Below are positions 1 through 6,926 of a DNA stretch of 15,409 nucleotides, one piece after another. The position numbers and the translations under genes were made by a program. Source of the DNA: Planctomycetaceae bacterium (GTDB lineage: Bacteria; Planctomycetota; Planctomycetia; Planctomycetales; Planctomycetaceae); contig JALTOP010000276.1 in assembly GCA_027000105.1 (NCBI GenBank), positions 1 to 15,409 on the forward strand. Direction: 5' to 3'. The notes under the pieces are model-generated. The model was given only the letters and a program-made list of their open reading frames with translations. It ran no database searches and had not been told where the DNA came from. Within the stretch, counting starts at the first letter, position 1. Each line of letters begins with the position of its first letter.

Positions 1-555
1 GAGTCGCAGGAAACGCGGGATAAATACGGCAGGCATTCTCTGGGAGAAAAAACCCTTTTGGCGAGACGGTTGGTAGAAGCCGGTGTAACCTTTATCACAC
101 TCAGCGATGCGTGGGGCCATTGGGATCATCATGGAGACGAGGTGAGGTGGGGAGGAATTGTAAAGGGGCTGAAGCCGATGCTACCCCGGTTCGATCATGG
201 AATTGCCACTCTGCTTGATGATTTGGACGAACGCGGCTTACTGGATTCAACACTCGTTCTTGTTTTGGGAGAGTTCGGACGTGGTCCGGTTCTAACGAAG
301 ACAAACGGACGTGGGCATTGGACGCCAGTGATGTCGATGCTGGTGGCTGGTGCAGGCGTTCCCGGTGGTCAGGTGATTGGCGCAACCGACAGGCGGGGCG
401 GCTCGATCGAGAAACGCCGACTAGGCCCTGGTGATCTTGGTGCGACGGTCTTCAAAAAACTCGGGATTGATCCCTACAGCACCTGGATGAGTCCCAGTGG
501 ACGACCAACCCCCCTGGTTGATGGCCCGGCCGGGCCAATCCCGGAACTGGGCTGA
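1..555 (+). CDS. DUF1501 domain protein, C-terminal part (5' end outside window)
   Basis: The frame is open from base 1, so the start lies outside the window and 184 C-terminal residues are visible; full-length family members usually have well over 400. The fragment matches the end of DUF1501, a planctomycete-rich family distantly related to the alkaline phosphatase/sulfatase fold. Visible landmarks are a WGHWDHHGD motif (fragment residues 39-46), FDHGIATLLDDLDERGLLD (64-82), a GEFGR motif (90-94), NGRGHW (102-107) and AGAGVPGGQVIGATD (116-130), followed by the LGATVFKKLGIDP tail region (146-158). Many homologues have GEFGRTP and GRDHW here, so GRGP and NGRGHW are mild deviations. The family often sits next to DUF1549/DUF1553 cytochrome-like genes and is usually exported by Tat, but neither the neighbour nor the signal can be seen here. 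The biochemical activity is unknown. Family assignment is secure. Confidence 0.92.
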   Translation, partial: ESQETRDKYGRHSLGEKTLLARRLVEAGVTFITLSDAWGHWDHHGDEVRWGGIVKGLKPMLPRFDHGIATLLDDLDERGLLDSTLVLVLGEFGRGPVLTKTNGRGHWTPVMSMLVAGAGVPGGQVIGATDRRGGSIEKRRLGPGDLGATVFKKLGIDPYSTWMSPSGRPTPLVDGPAGPIPELG

Positions 556-875
556 GCATCCGCAGCGGTGCATCATCAGTGCTCCGGAATGCAGCGCGCC
601 GGCAGACGTTGGTTGGTGCAGAAGACGGCGAGGCGGGAAATGCGTGTTCTGTGGGGTGTGGCGTCTCGAAACAACGGGACAGACTCTGCTCTCCTTCTTG
701 TGCATGACATTTTGCGAATGACGTTACTGTTCGTTGGGGGACTCTGTTCGGTCTCGGATTATCATAATTCGTGTATCGTTGTCATGTTGCTTCATGCTGG
801 ATGGATCACGTGAATTGACCGGTTACGGCACGAAATTGAATGCGGCATGGCCCGGTGGCGATCCTGTTCATCTGT

Positions 876-917
876 AGGGAGCCGCCTGTTTGATGCATCA
901 ATTTGAAAAGGCTCCCT
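876..917 (+). terminator. possible hairpin terminator in the DUF1501-PPIase gap
   Basis: Bases 876-883 (AGGGAGCC) pair perfectly with 910-917 (GGCTCCCT) across a 26-base loop. The loop contains the palindrome TGATGCATCA (891-900). Only a short pyrimidine stretch (TTTCCCT) follows, and the DUF1501 stop is about 320 bases upstream. This could be a terminator or simply a structured spacer. Confidence 0.3.
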
Positions 918-944
918 TTCCCTGCTGATCGAACTGGCTACAAT
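917..944 (+). promoter_or_regulatory. possible promoter for the PPIase-DUF1569 unit
   Basis: A TACAAT hexamer at 939-944 differs from the -10 consensus in one base. At 16 bases upstream the best -35 candidate is only TTTCCC (917-922), which overlaps the arm of the hairpin above. The predicted transcript would start near 951, with a leader of about 75 bases before the PPIase start. The support is weak because the -35 is poor. Confidence 0.25.
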
Positions 945-1027
945 AGTTCTGCGAGTAGCCGCGAGTTAATCTGTTGAGCGGCCTGGTTGGTTTGCCGGTT
1001 TTATTTTTTGAGGTTGAGGGTTAATTG

Positions 1028-1939
1028 ATGATGAGCTGTTTTCGTTTGCCTGCTGTTTTGCCTTTATCTGTGCTGATGCTGGCGCTTTTTATTCTCGCTG
1101 GATGCATTCGCGACAAACCGTCCGAGTCGGAGGCGAGTTCTCCTACAGCGCCTCAGCTGGAAAAAGAGGGGCAAGAGGCGGATCCGGGGGAGATCTTTCG
1201 TGTCAAATTTGAAACAAGCAAAGGCGACTTCATCGTAGAAGCCTACAGCGGTTGGGCACCTCTTGGAGCGGCGAGGTTCAAGGAACTGGTGGAATCCGGT
1301 TTCTATGATGGCTGCCGGTTTTTCCGTATTGTTCCCGGTTTTATCGTTCAGTGGGGAATCAATGGAGATCCCGAAGTTCAAAAGAAATGGTACGATAACA
1401 AAATTCGGGACGACGACGTTTTGACGGAAAATTTCCGCGGCACTCTCTCGTTTGCCAAAAGTGGTCCCAACACCCGTACAACGCAGCTGTTTATCAATTA
1501 TGGCAATAATTCAGCCAGTCTGGATCCGCAGGGTTTTGCTCCGTTCGCAAAAGTAATCGAGGGGATGGATGTGGTTGATGCGATCAATGCAGAGTACGGC
1601 GAAAGGCCCGATCAGGGGCGGATACAGACCCAGGGGAATGCTTACCTGAATAAGGAATTTCCCAACCTCGATTACATCATCAAGGCGACGATTCTGGAAC
1701 CTGGTGCCGAAAAGAAAAACGCGACCGAAAAAAAGGAGGCCTCGGAACCCGAATCACCCGAATCTTCCAAGTCTCCCGAGTCTCCCAAGTCTGGCCAGTC
1801 CAACCAGAGCAAGTCTGAGTCGTCCCGGGAGGTAAATTCAAACGGCGAGAAGGACGCCGCTTCGGAAGAGAAAGCGGAAAAGAAGCCAGAAAAGAAAGAG
1901 GAGTCTCCCAAGCCGGAAACGATTGAGGAGATCAAATAG
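1028..1939 (+). CDS. cyclophilin-type peptidyl-prolyl cis-trans isomerase, predicted lipoprotein
   Basis: This is predicted to catalyse cis-trans isomerisation of X-Pro bonds, acting as an envelope folding factor. Residues 1-25 are a lipoprotein signal ending in a lipobox (LAGC, Cys26), so the protein should be lipid-anchored outside the cytoplasm. The cyclophilin domain spans about residues 57-222. It has FFRIVPGFIVQWG (98-110) with the catalytic Arg100, and SFAKSGPNTRTTQLFI (141-156) with the active-site Gln153 and Phe155. The human Trp121 position, important for cyclosporin binding, is not a Trp here. Residues from about 229 to 303 form a low-complexity tail rich in Lys, Glu, Ser and Pro. 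A GAGGG ribosome site at 1016-1020 fits the ATG at 1028; an ATG at 1031 is almost as good, and the in-frame TTG at 1025 is less likely. The DUF1569 gene follows after 30 bases. Confidence 0.93.
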   Translation: MMSCFRLPAVLPLSVLMLALFILAGCIRDKPSESEASSPTAPQLEKEGQEADPGEIFRVKFETSKGDFIVEAYSGWAPLGAARFKELVESGFYDGCRFFRIVPGFIVQWGINGDPEVQKKWYDNKIRDDDVLTENFRGTLSFAKSGPNTRTTQLFINYGNNSASLDPQGFAPFAKVIEGMDVVDAINAEYGERPDQGRIQTQGNAYLNKEFPNLDYIIKATILEPGAEKKNATEKKEASEPESPESSKSPESPKSGQSNQSKSESSREVNSNGEKDAASEEKAEKKPEKKEESPKPETIEEIK

Positions 1940-1969
1940 CACGCTCATATCAAGGTGAGAAGGGGCTTC

Positions 1970-2443
1970 ATGGTTGATAAAACCCAATTGTCGCGTCGGC
2001 GTGTTCAATATACGGATCTTGACGATTTGTTGGCTGATGCAGAGCGGCTGGTTGATCTGCAGGCTCCCACGACGGGGAACTGGTCTGTCGGGCAGATATT
2101 GGAACACCTGGCTCTGGTAATGGATAAATCGATTGATGGTTTCGAAACGCCGCCTCTCCCCTGGGTGGTTCGACTTGTTTTTCGGATATTTCTCAAGAAA
2201 AAAATTCTCAATCGACCGATGCAACCAGGATTGAAATTGCCCAAGCGAGCCGAGAAGGAGATCGTCGTCGATTCGATCGATGAACGGAAAGCACTCGCTC
2301 ATCTGAAACAGTCGGTTCAGCGTTTGAAAACAGAGACGGATCGAAAACCGAGCCCGATTCTCGGGCGGCTCTCCGTTGATGAGTGGAACAGGCTTCATGT
2401 ACGCCACGCCGAAATGCACATGAGCTTTATCGCCGAACCGTAA
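1970..2443 (+). CDS. DUF1569 (DinB-like four-helix) protein
   Basis: This 157-residue protein has no signal peptide and is probably cytoplasmic. It resembles DUF1569, a family within the DinB/YfiT-like four-helix fold. The family pattern is visible as GNWSVGQILEHLALVMDKS (36-54), SIDGF (54-58), PWVVRLVFRIFLKKK (64-78) and MQPGLKLPKRA (84-94). Three histidines sit where DinB-fold proteins usually bind a metal: His46 in the first helix and His146 and His150 near the C-terminus (RHAEMHMSF). Metal binding is inferred from this pattern. Its substrate is unknown; relatives include metal-dependent thiol transferases, but that role cannot be assigned here. The ATG at 1970 is preferred because AGAAGG lies 6 bases upstream; a GTG at 1955 would add five residues. 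The gene is 30 bases after the PPIase stop and is probably in the same transcript. Confidence 0.85.
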   Translation: MVDKTQLSRRRVQYTDLDDLLADAERLVDLQAPTTGNWSVGQILEHLALVMDKSIDGFETPPLPWVVRLVFRIFLKKKILNRPMQPGLKLPKRAEKEIVVDSIDERKALAHLKQSVQRLKTETDRKPSPILGRLSVDEWNRLHVRHAEMHMSFIAEP

Positions 2444-2460
2444 TCCGCCTCTCTCATCTG

Positions 2461-2495
2461 ATGAACGGTTTTGATGAACGGTTTTGATGAACGGG
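2461..2495 (+). repeat. 13-base tandem repeat, about 2.7 copies
   Basis: ATGAACGGTTTTG occurs at 2461-2473 and again at 2474-2486 without mismatch. A partial third copy, ATGAACGG, starts at 2487. The repeat begins 17 bases after the DUF1569 stop, in the spacer between converging transcription units. Confidence 0.85.
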
Positions 2496-2598
2496 CAGGG
2501 GCTTTCTTTTCGGTCTGTTTTCCTGTTTTCAATGCTGCGTTCTTCGGTGCGTTTTCCGACAGGTTTATCAGGAAAAGACGCTTCGAGTTGCTGCGGTA

Positions 2599-3582
2599 TC
2601 AATCAGGCCGTGAAACAGTTTTTGTGCCGCTCGGCCAGTCTGTCCGATCGCTAACGCTGTAGGTGTCACGATCGCGCCCGTTGTAAGCGACAATCATTTC
2701 TGCCAGCAATCCAATAGACATGGCCTGAGCGCCGAGGATGGTCGCAGCGGTGGAGTAGGTCAGCAGCGGTCTGGAACCGATCGGGCTGGCGGGAATCAGG
2801 TGGAAAATATTCATCAGACACCACAAAACGCTGAGGTAGGTAAATCCGATCGCCCCCAGAGCGAAAAAGAACAGGCCGATTCCGCCGAGGATATGATGGG
2901 GGCGTTGTCCGTAGCCGGTCAGAAAGGTGACGGTCAGCAAATCGAGAAAACCTCTGGCAAAACGTTTCACTCCATATTTGGAATGTCCGAATTTTCGTGA
3001 GCGGTGATGAACGGGAACTTCCGCAATTTTGAAGCCGCGCGCATAGGCCAGTACGGCGATAAAACGGTGCAGTTCGCCGTAAATCCGGATTTCGCTGGCC
3101 ACGTCGCGATGAAAAAGTTTAATGCCGCAATTATGGTCGTGCAATTTCAGACCGGAGAGTCGTCCAATCATCCAGTTGAAGATCTTGCTTGGGTAAACCT
3201 TGTGCCAGGGGTCGTGTCGATGCTCTTTCCATCCGTTGACGACATCGTATCCCTGACGGTACTTCTCCAGGAATTTGGGTATCTCAGCGGGATCATCCTG
3301 CAGGTCGGCGTCCATCATCATGATGATTTCACCTTCAGCCGCCTTCATGCCGGCTGTCAGCGCCGCCGCCTTGCCGAAATTTCTGCGAAAACGGATTCCC
3401 GTCACTTCTCGATGTTCCTGCGAAAGCTGTCGGATGATCTCCCATGATTGATCGCAGGAACCGTCGTCAACAAAAATCAATTCGTAATCGATATCATTTT
3501 CCGAACAGACCGAAGCAATTTGCCGTTGTAGCTCCACGAGTGTTTTTTCTTCTTCAAACACGGGAACAATAATTGATAACAT
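2599..3582 (-). CDS. family 2 glycosyltransferase, DPM1/GtrB-like, with two C-terminal membrane helices
   Basis: This 327-residue protein is predicted to move a sugar from a nucleotide donor to polyprenyl phosphate at the inner face of the cytoplasmic membrane. The GT-A fold is seen in the N-terminal SIIVPVFEEEKTL (3-15), the nucleotide-binding FVDDGS (37-42) and DADLQDDP (91-98), whose acidic residues would bind the metal and sugar-phosphate. KFGHSKYG (197-204) is typical of the dolichyl-phosphate-mannose-synthase/GtrB/ArnC group. Two hydrophobic helices (about 231-256 and 275-300) follow. The start has a good AGGAG site 6 bases upstream. The gene is last in a four-gene minus-strand set, but 255 bases separate it from the FemAB-like gene, so it may have its own promoter. 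The sugar is not predictable; glucose, mannose and aminoarabinose enzymes share this architecture. Confidence 0.94.
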   Translation of the reverse strand: MLSIIVPVFEEEKTLVELQRQIASVCSENDIDYELIFVDDGSCDQSWEIIRQLSQEHREVTGIRFRRNFGKAAALTAGMKAAEGEIIMMMDADLQDDPAEIPKFLEKYRQGYDVVNGWKEHRHDPWHKVYPSKIFNWMIGRLSGLKLHDHNCGIKLFHRDVASEIRIYGELHRFIAVLAYARGFKIAEVPVHHRSRKFGHSKYGVKRFARGFLDLLTVTFLTGYGQRPHHILGGIGLFFFALGAIGFTYLSVLWCLMNIFHLIPASPIGSRPLLTYSTAATILGAQAMSIGLLAEMIVAYNGRDRDTYSVSDRTDWPSGTKTVSRPD

Positions 3583-3687
3583 TTCGAGCTCCTGGTGCAG
3601 CAGAAAGCAAATGGTATTTCTCGTAGTCAGTTGCAGCGAAGGTGGAAATTGTCAAATGGTACCGGTTGGAGTGAGTGTCAGACAGCA

Positions 3688-3749
3688 GGGCATGTCTCCA
3701 TTTGCCCTTTCCCGACAGGCATCATGAATACCATCCAGAGACAATGCCC
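3688..3749. repeat. imperfect inverted repeat in the FemAB-GT spacer
   Basis: GGGCATGTCTC (3688-3698) can pair with GAGACAATGCCC (3738-3749), leaving one bulged A, around a 39-base centre. No U-tract follows on either side, so this is not a standard intrinsic terminator. It could be a structured leader of the minus-strand glycosyltransferase mRNA, whose start lies about 105 bases further on. Confidence 0.4.
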
Positions 3750-3837
3750 GTTTCAATCGAAGCCGGGGCGTGTCGGCATGAGCCGGGGTAACTTCAGCAG
3801 TTCGCTCCGGGCAACCGATTGTAGCAACTCTGTGCGG

Positions 3838-4893
3838 TCAGTTGTTGTTTTTTCGGTACGCGGGAAAGAAATTCTCGTTTTGGTCGAACTGGCCGGCCCG
3901 TTCGGAAATAGTCTGATAAAGGGAGGGGTGAAGGACAATCCGCGAAGTGGCGAATCTCGCCCGGTGTGAAGAGAACCCGGCTTTGAATTTGAAGAGAGGA
4001 CTCTCGCTACTTCCTCCCAATCCGCCTCCCAGATGGAATCTTGAGTTTCCTCTTTCTTTCGCCCAGTGACGCACATGGTCGAGCAGCAGTTTTGTCGGCG
4101 ATAATTTCATGTGATCTGCGCTGGCACCACTGAGGTGGTACTGGACGATTCCTTCACATTCGAAAAACAGGGCTGCGGCTGCGACTTCTCCTTTATTGCT
4201 GATGACACACCCCAGGTGCAATTGATCTCCGAGGGCTTCTTTCAGATCGGTACAGTACGCCTCGGAAAAAAGGTATCGTTCGTCAGCATTGAGGCGTTCC
4301 ATCGTCTCGTTGTAAATCCGGACAAAATCCGGGTACTGTTCCCAATGGTTCATGAGAACGGAATATCCCTCCCGTACCAGTCGCCGGATGTCCCGTCGGA
4401 GAGAAGAGCGGGTCTGCTTTTGCCATTCTTCTTCAGATTCTTCGAGGTCGACAAAAACCGTTTCTCCGTGATGGACAAACTGTTCACATGCCGCCGGTTG
4501 GTAATTTTCCGGTGTGAAGAAAGGGTGCCAACGTAAAAAAAGAGAAACCATCTTTTCGCAACAGGAATGTTCTTTGCATGCTTCCAGAAAGGCGGGAATG
4601 GCTTCCGGAGAATCGGTCACAACACCACTGTAACCGTAGGGTGAAATGGCATCCCACAAATCTTCGCTCGGTTGGAGGTCTTCGCCCTGTTGTAGGTGCT
4701 CGGGCAGTTCCCTTTTCAGCACAGGGATCAGAAATTCGTGGGTTCCGTCGTTCCCATAAATTGCGGTTGCGGTTCCTTCTTCATGTTTTTCGGAAAATGT
4801 CACATACTCGGGAGTGGCATAGATGTCATGTTCGAGACGGCTCAGTAAATTCCGCCATCGGGAATCTCCGGGAGTGATGAGTTCAATTTGCAT
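3838..4893 (-). CDS. FemAB/GNAT-like acyl- or aminoacyltransferase (BioF2-like domain)
   Basis: This 351-residue cytosolic protein resembles FemAB-type GNAT proteins, which pass an acyl or aminoacyl group to an amine or hydroxyl on a cell-wall or polysaccharide precursor. The N-terminal half has YATPEYVTFSE (25-35) and SPYGYSGVV (84-92), positions typical of the family. The second GNAT half begins near ETVFVDL (144-150) and contains SSLRRDIRRLVREG (163-176), an acceptor-side helix with IYNETMERLNADERYLFSE (193-211), YHLSGAS (252-258), and the C-terminal signature FHLGGGLGGSSESPLFKFK (286-304). No membrane segment or signal is present. The ATG at 4893 gives the best family alignment; an in-frame TTG at 4905 would add four residues, and neither has a strong ribosome site. 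It starts 35 bases after the sulfotransferase stop, so the two are probably co-transcribed. The acceptor is unknown; relatives occur in exopolysaccharide loci. Confidence 0.84.
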   Translation of the reverse strand: MQIELITPGDSRWRNLLSRLEHDIYATPEYVTFSEKHEEGTATAIYGNDGTHEFLIPVLKRELPEHLQQGEDLQPSEDLWDAISPYGYSGVVTDSPEAIPAFLEACKEHSCCEKMVSLFLRWHPFFTPENYQPAACEQFVHHGETVFVDLEESEEEWQKQTRSSLRRDIRRLVREGYSVLMNHWEQYPDFVRIYNETMERLNADERYLFSEAYCTDLKEALGDQLHLGCVISNKGEVAAAALFFECEGIVQYHLSGASADHMKLSPTKLLLDHVRHWAKERGNSRFHLGGGLGGSSESPLFKFKAGFSSHRARFATSRIVLHPSLYQTISERAGQFDQNENFFPAYRKNNN

Positions 4894-4928
4894 TCTGGGA
4901 AACAATACTCTGATGTGGTGGAAGGCTG

Positions 4929-5927
4929 TTATTGGTGGATCAACGATTTTTCCTGTTCTTCTGCAGAGCGGTATCGGGACAGTGAATCTTCGAGTTGCTC
5001 GCGTGTCTGTTGATCGAAATATCGGGAACGACTGGGGGTCAGTGGATCAATTTTGTCGAGAATTTTCAGGTTCTGTCCCTGCCGATTCAGTAATTGGCAG
5101 ACACGTTCCAGTACCTGCGTGGGGTCGTTGCACAGTTCTTCATAAGAGAGGTCGAGACAACGTTCCGGAGGGCTGTTCCGCATGGCTTGGGTATGTGCCC
5201 GTTCCAGTTCCAGAACCTGCCCGATCACCTGATCGTAGATGCTTTTCTGTTTGAGGGTCTCGTACTGCTTCGGCTTCAGGGAGATCCACTGTTCTGTCGA
5301 GCCGAGCATTTTTTTTCTGGCTTTAAGAATCGATTCTGCATTGTCGATCGGATTCCGGCGAATGCGCAGAAAAAATGCCTGGTGATCCAACCGTAACATC
5401 GGTTCGATAAACCAGCCCAGTATCAGCGATTTGAAAAGGATCGGTTTTTGTGCAGCCGCCGTCATGTTGTTCAATACTTTACTGAACTGTTGCCAGTCGA
5501 TTTTCAGTTGATGGTCGGGCGATGGTTCGCACAGATCCCGCATCTGCAAATGCCTGGCCCAGAAGTAACCGAATTCATGCGGTTCGGAAATCCCCTTGGT
5601 ACGTCCGAAATCAGAAGTCAGTGAAGAAGAGCAGCGCCCGGGGAGCAACTTCTTTGAAAGCCGGATACCGCAGACCGGTGCCTGCCAGAAAGCCGCGATC
5701 AAATTGTTGATGTAACTGACATTGATATGCGTCGCGATCAGTTGTGTCAGTAGGGTTGTACCAGAGCGTGGAGCACCAATGACATGAATGGAGGGGTAAA
5801 GGCATTCGAGATCTTCATATTGCTCCATTTCGAACGGGAAAAGATGCTCATTGAGGTTGGCGAGAAAATTCTCCTCAAGTTCGTCTTTTCGGTAGGCGGG
5901 ACTAAGCTCGGGATCGATCCTTTTCAT
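4929..5927 (-). CDS. sulfotransferase family protein (PAPS-dependent type)
   Basis: This 332-residue protein is predicted to transfer sulfate from PAPS to a hydroxyl or amine of a glycan, lipid or small molecule. The PAPS 5'-phosphosulfate loop is clear at GAPRSGTTLLTQL (51-63). The 3'-phosphate site is seen as FFLRIRRNPIDNAESILKAR (185-204), with Arg188 and Ser199 at the expected places. LSYEELCNDP (260-269) is the usual conserved segment downstream. There is no signal peptide or membrane helix, so it acts in the cytoplasm. ATG at 5927 is preferred; a TTG at 5942 would add five residues, and neither has a strong ribosome site. It lies 79 bases after the sugar transferase and 35 bases before the FemAB-like gene, suggesting that a glycan made by this set is sulfated. 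Planctomycetes carry many such genes, and the substrate cannot be read from sequence. Confidence 0.9.
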   Translation of the reverse strand: MKRIDPELSPAYRKDELEENFLANLNEHLFPFEMEQYEDLECLYPSIHVIGAPRSGTTLLTQLIATHINVSYINNLIAAFWQAPVCGIRLSKKLLPGRCSSSLTSDFGRTKGISEPHEFGYFWARHLQMRDLCEPSPDHQLKIDWQQFSKVLNNMTAAAQKPILFKSLILGWFIEPMLRLDHQAFFLRIRRNPIDNAESILKARKKMLGSTEQWISLKPKQYETLKQKSIYDQVIGQVLELERAHTQAMRNSPPERCLDLSYEELCNDPTQVLERVCQLLNRQGQNLKILDKIDPLTPSRSRYFDQQTREQLEDSLSRYRSAEEQEKSLIHQ

Positions 5928-6006
5928 TTTTCGCTTGTCCAATTGGGAGTAACAGGTTCGAGCGTCTCACGGATACTCTTTGGGTGGGGCTTGCTATCAG
6001 GTCGCC

Positions 6007-6678
6007 TCATGCCGCCTGACGATCGGAATTGGATTGCACTTGTTCGATCGGTGCAGGGGCGAGATCATCGACGTCTCCACTGTTTCGATCCAGAACGACG
6101 CCTTCTCCTGTCAGGGCGACTCGGACAGTTTTGAGCAGAATCACCAGATCCTTGCCCAAGTGAAAATTGTCAATGTACTGGTTGTCGAGTTCGATTCGTC
6201 GGGACCACTTCAGTAAATTCCGACCGGAAACGGTCGCCAGGCCGGTGATTCCCGGTTTCATTCGAAATCGTTTTCTCTGTTCGACTGTCAAACGAGGCAG
6301 CATTTCGGGCAGAACCGGTCGCGGGCCGACAAATGACATCTCTCCCCGAACGACATTGAACAACTGCGGGATTTCGTCCAGACTGGTTTTTCGCATCCAT
6401 GCACCAATTGGGGTGATGCGGCTGCCGTTTTTCAGTTTTTCTTTTTGATTGAGTAGCCGATCGGCATTGACGATCATGGTGCGGAATTTGCAGATGGTAA
6501 ATGGTTTTTCATCTTTGCCGAGCCTGGTTTGCAGGAAAAAAACGGGGCCACGGTCTTGCAGATAAACCAGTACCGCCAGGACTACCAAAACAGGAGAAAG
6601 TAGAACAAGCAGACAGGCTGCGACAAGGCGGTCAAAAATTCCTTTGATAACCAGATTGGCGCTTCGCACAAATTTCAT
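6007..6678 (-). CDS. polyprenyl-phosphate sugar-1-phosphate transferase (bacterial sugar transferase family)
   Basis: This 223-residue enzyme is predicted to start synthesis of a lipid-linked glycan by moving a sugar-1-phosphate from a UDP-sugar to undecaprenyl phosphate. It has the small monotopic form seen in PglC and EpsL, without the extra membrane helices of WcaJ/WbaP. A membrane-inserted hairpin spans about residues 13-40 (FDRLVAACLLVLLSP). Then come FFLQTRLGKDEKPF (47-60), KFRTM (64-68), KTSLDEIPQLFNV (97-109) with the catalytic Asp101-Glu102 pair, VGPRPVLPE (117-125) and KPGITGLATVSGRN (141-154). The tail from about 196 is acidic and not conserved. The start ATG at 6678 has no strong ribosome site. 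It is the first gene of the minus-strand glycan set. No flippase, polymerase or export gene is present in the window, so the pathway must be completed elsewhere. Confidence 0.95.
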   Translation of the reverse strand: MKFVRSANLVIKGIFDRLVAACLLVLLSPVLVVLAVLVYLQDRGPVFFLQTRLGKDEKPFTICKFRTMIVNADRLLNQKEKLKNGSRITPIGAWMRKTSLDEIPQLFNVVRGEMSFVGPRPVLPEMLPRLTVEQRKRFRMKPGITGLATVSGRNLLKWSRRIELDNQYIDNFHLGKDLVILLKTVRVALTGEGVVLDRNSGDVDDLAPAPIEQVQSNSDRQAA

Positions 6679-6750
6679 CAGTTCAGTCTTGTTTTCAGGA
6701 AACAGGCATCAGGCAGATCCAGATAGATTGCCGATTTTCAAGCATCGGGA

Positions 6751-6779
6751 ATCTATGGCGTGAAATGCACGGTCGTCAA
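6751..6779 (-). promoter_or_regulatory. possible promoter for the glycan gene set
   Basis: Reading the minus strand, TTGACG (6779 to 6774) matches the -35 consensus at five of six positions. CATAGA follows after 16 bases, as part of CATAGAT (6757 to 6751), and matches the -10 consensus only partly. Transcription would start near 6744, about 65 bases before the sugar transferase ATG. The -10 is weak. Confidence 0.28.
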
Positions 6780-6856
6780 GACCAAAACAGGACGTCCAAA
6801 TTAACTAAAACACTCGAGTTACCCGGTCTGTCTCTGATTTTTGTAGCGGTTTCAAC

Positions 6857-6887
6857 AAAAAAGGCCTGCCGTTTGATGGGCAGACCT
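6857..6887 (-). terminator. intrinsic terminator of the His-rich secreted protein gene
   Basis: On the minus strand, AGGTCTGCC (6887 to 6879) pairs with GGCAGGCCT (6870 to 6862), with one mismatch and an 8-base loop, and runs directly into a T-tract (6862 to 6857). It starts about 40 bases after the stop codon at 6927. This is a classic rho-independent terminator and it also separates this gene from the glycan set. Confidence 0.85.
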
Positions 6888-6926
6888 GTTTCTGTTTTTG
6901 CTGTTTACCTTATCAGCGGTTTCAAA

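Larger units (their letters stand above)
556..1027. other. intergenic region without a supportable gene
   Basis: This stretch of about 470 bases separates the DUF1501 gene from the PPIase gene. Short open frames overlap it (for example 568-813), but they have no ribosome binding site and no recognisable protein character. It contains a possible hairpin at 876-917 and a possible -10 element at 939-944, both listed separately. Confidence 0.6.

Noticed and set aside
568..813. 81-residue plus-strand frame in the DUF1501-PPIase gap
   Set aside because: No ribosome site, no family resemblance, and it overlaps another equally unconvincing frame (497-721).
2461..2495. Possible CRISPR-like array
   Set aside because: The copies are directly adjacent without spacers and only 13 bases long, so it is a simple tandem repeat.
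2549..2581. Possible hairpin GCGTTTTCC / GGAAAAGACGC before the glycosyltransferase stop
   Set aside because: The stem is AT-rich with a two-base bulge and no following T-run, so it is not credible as a terminator.
1838..2602. 254-residue minus-strand open frame across the PPIase tail and DUF1569 gene
   Set aside because: It is antisense to two well supported genes, has no recognisable domain, and its sequence is a low-complexity mirror of the charged tail.
3650..3655. Perfect minus-strand TTGACA upstream of the glycosyltransferase
   Set aside because: No -10-like hexamer occurs 16-18 bases downstream (AACTGA at the 17-base position), so it is not called as a promoter.
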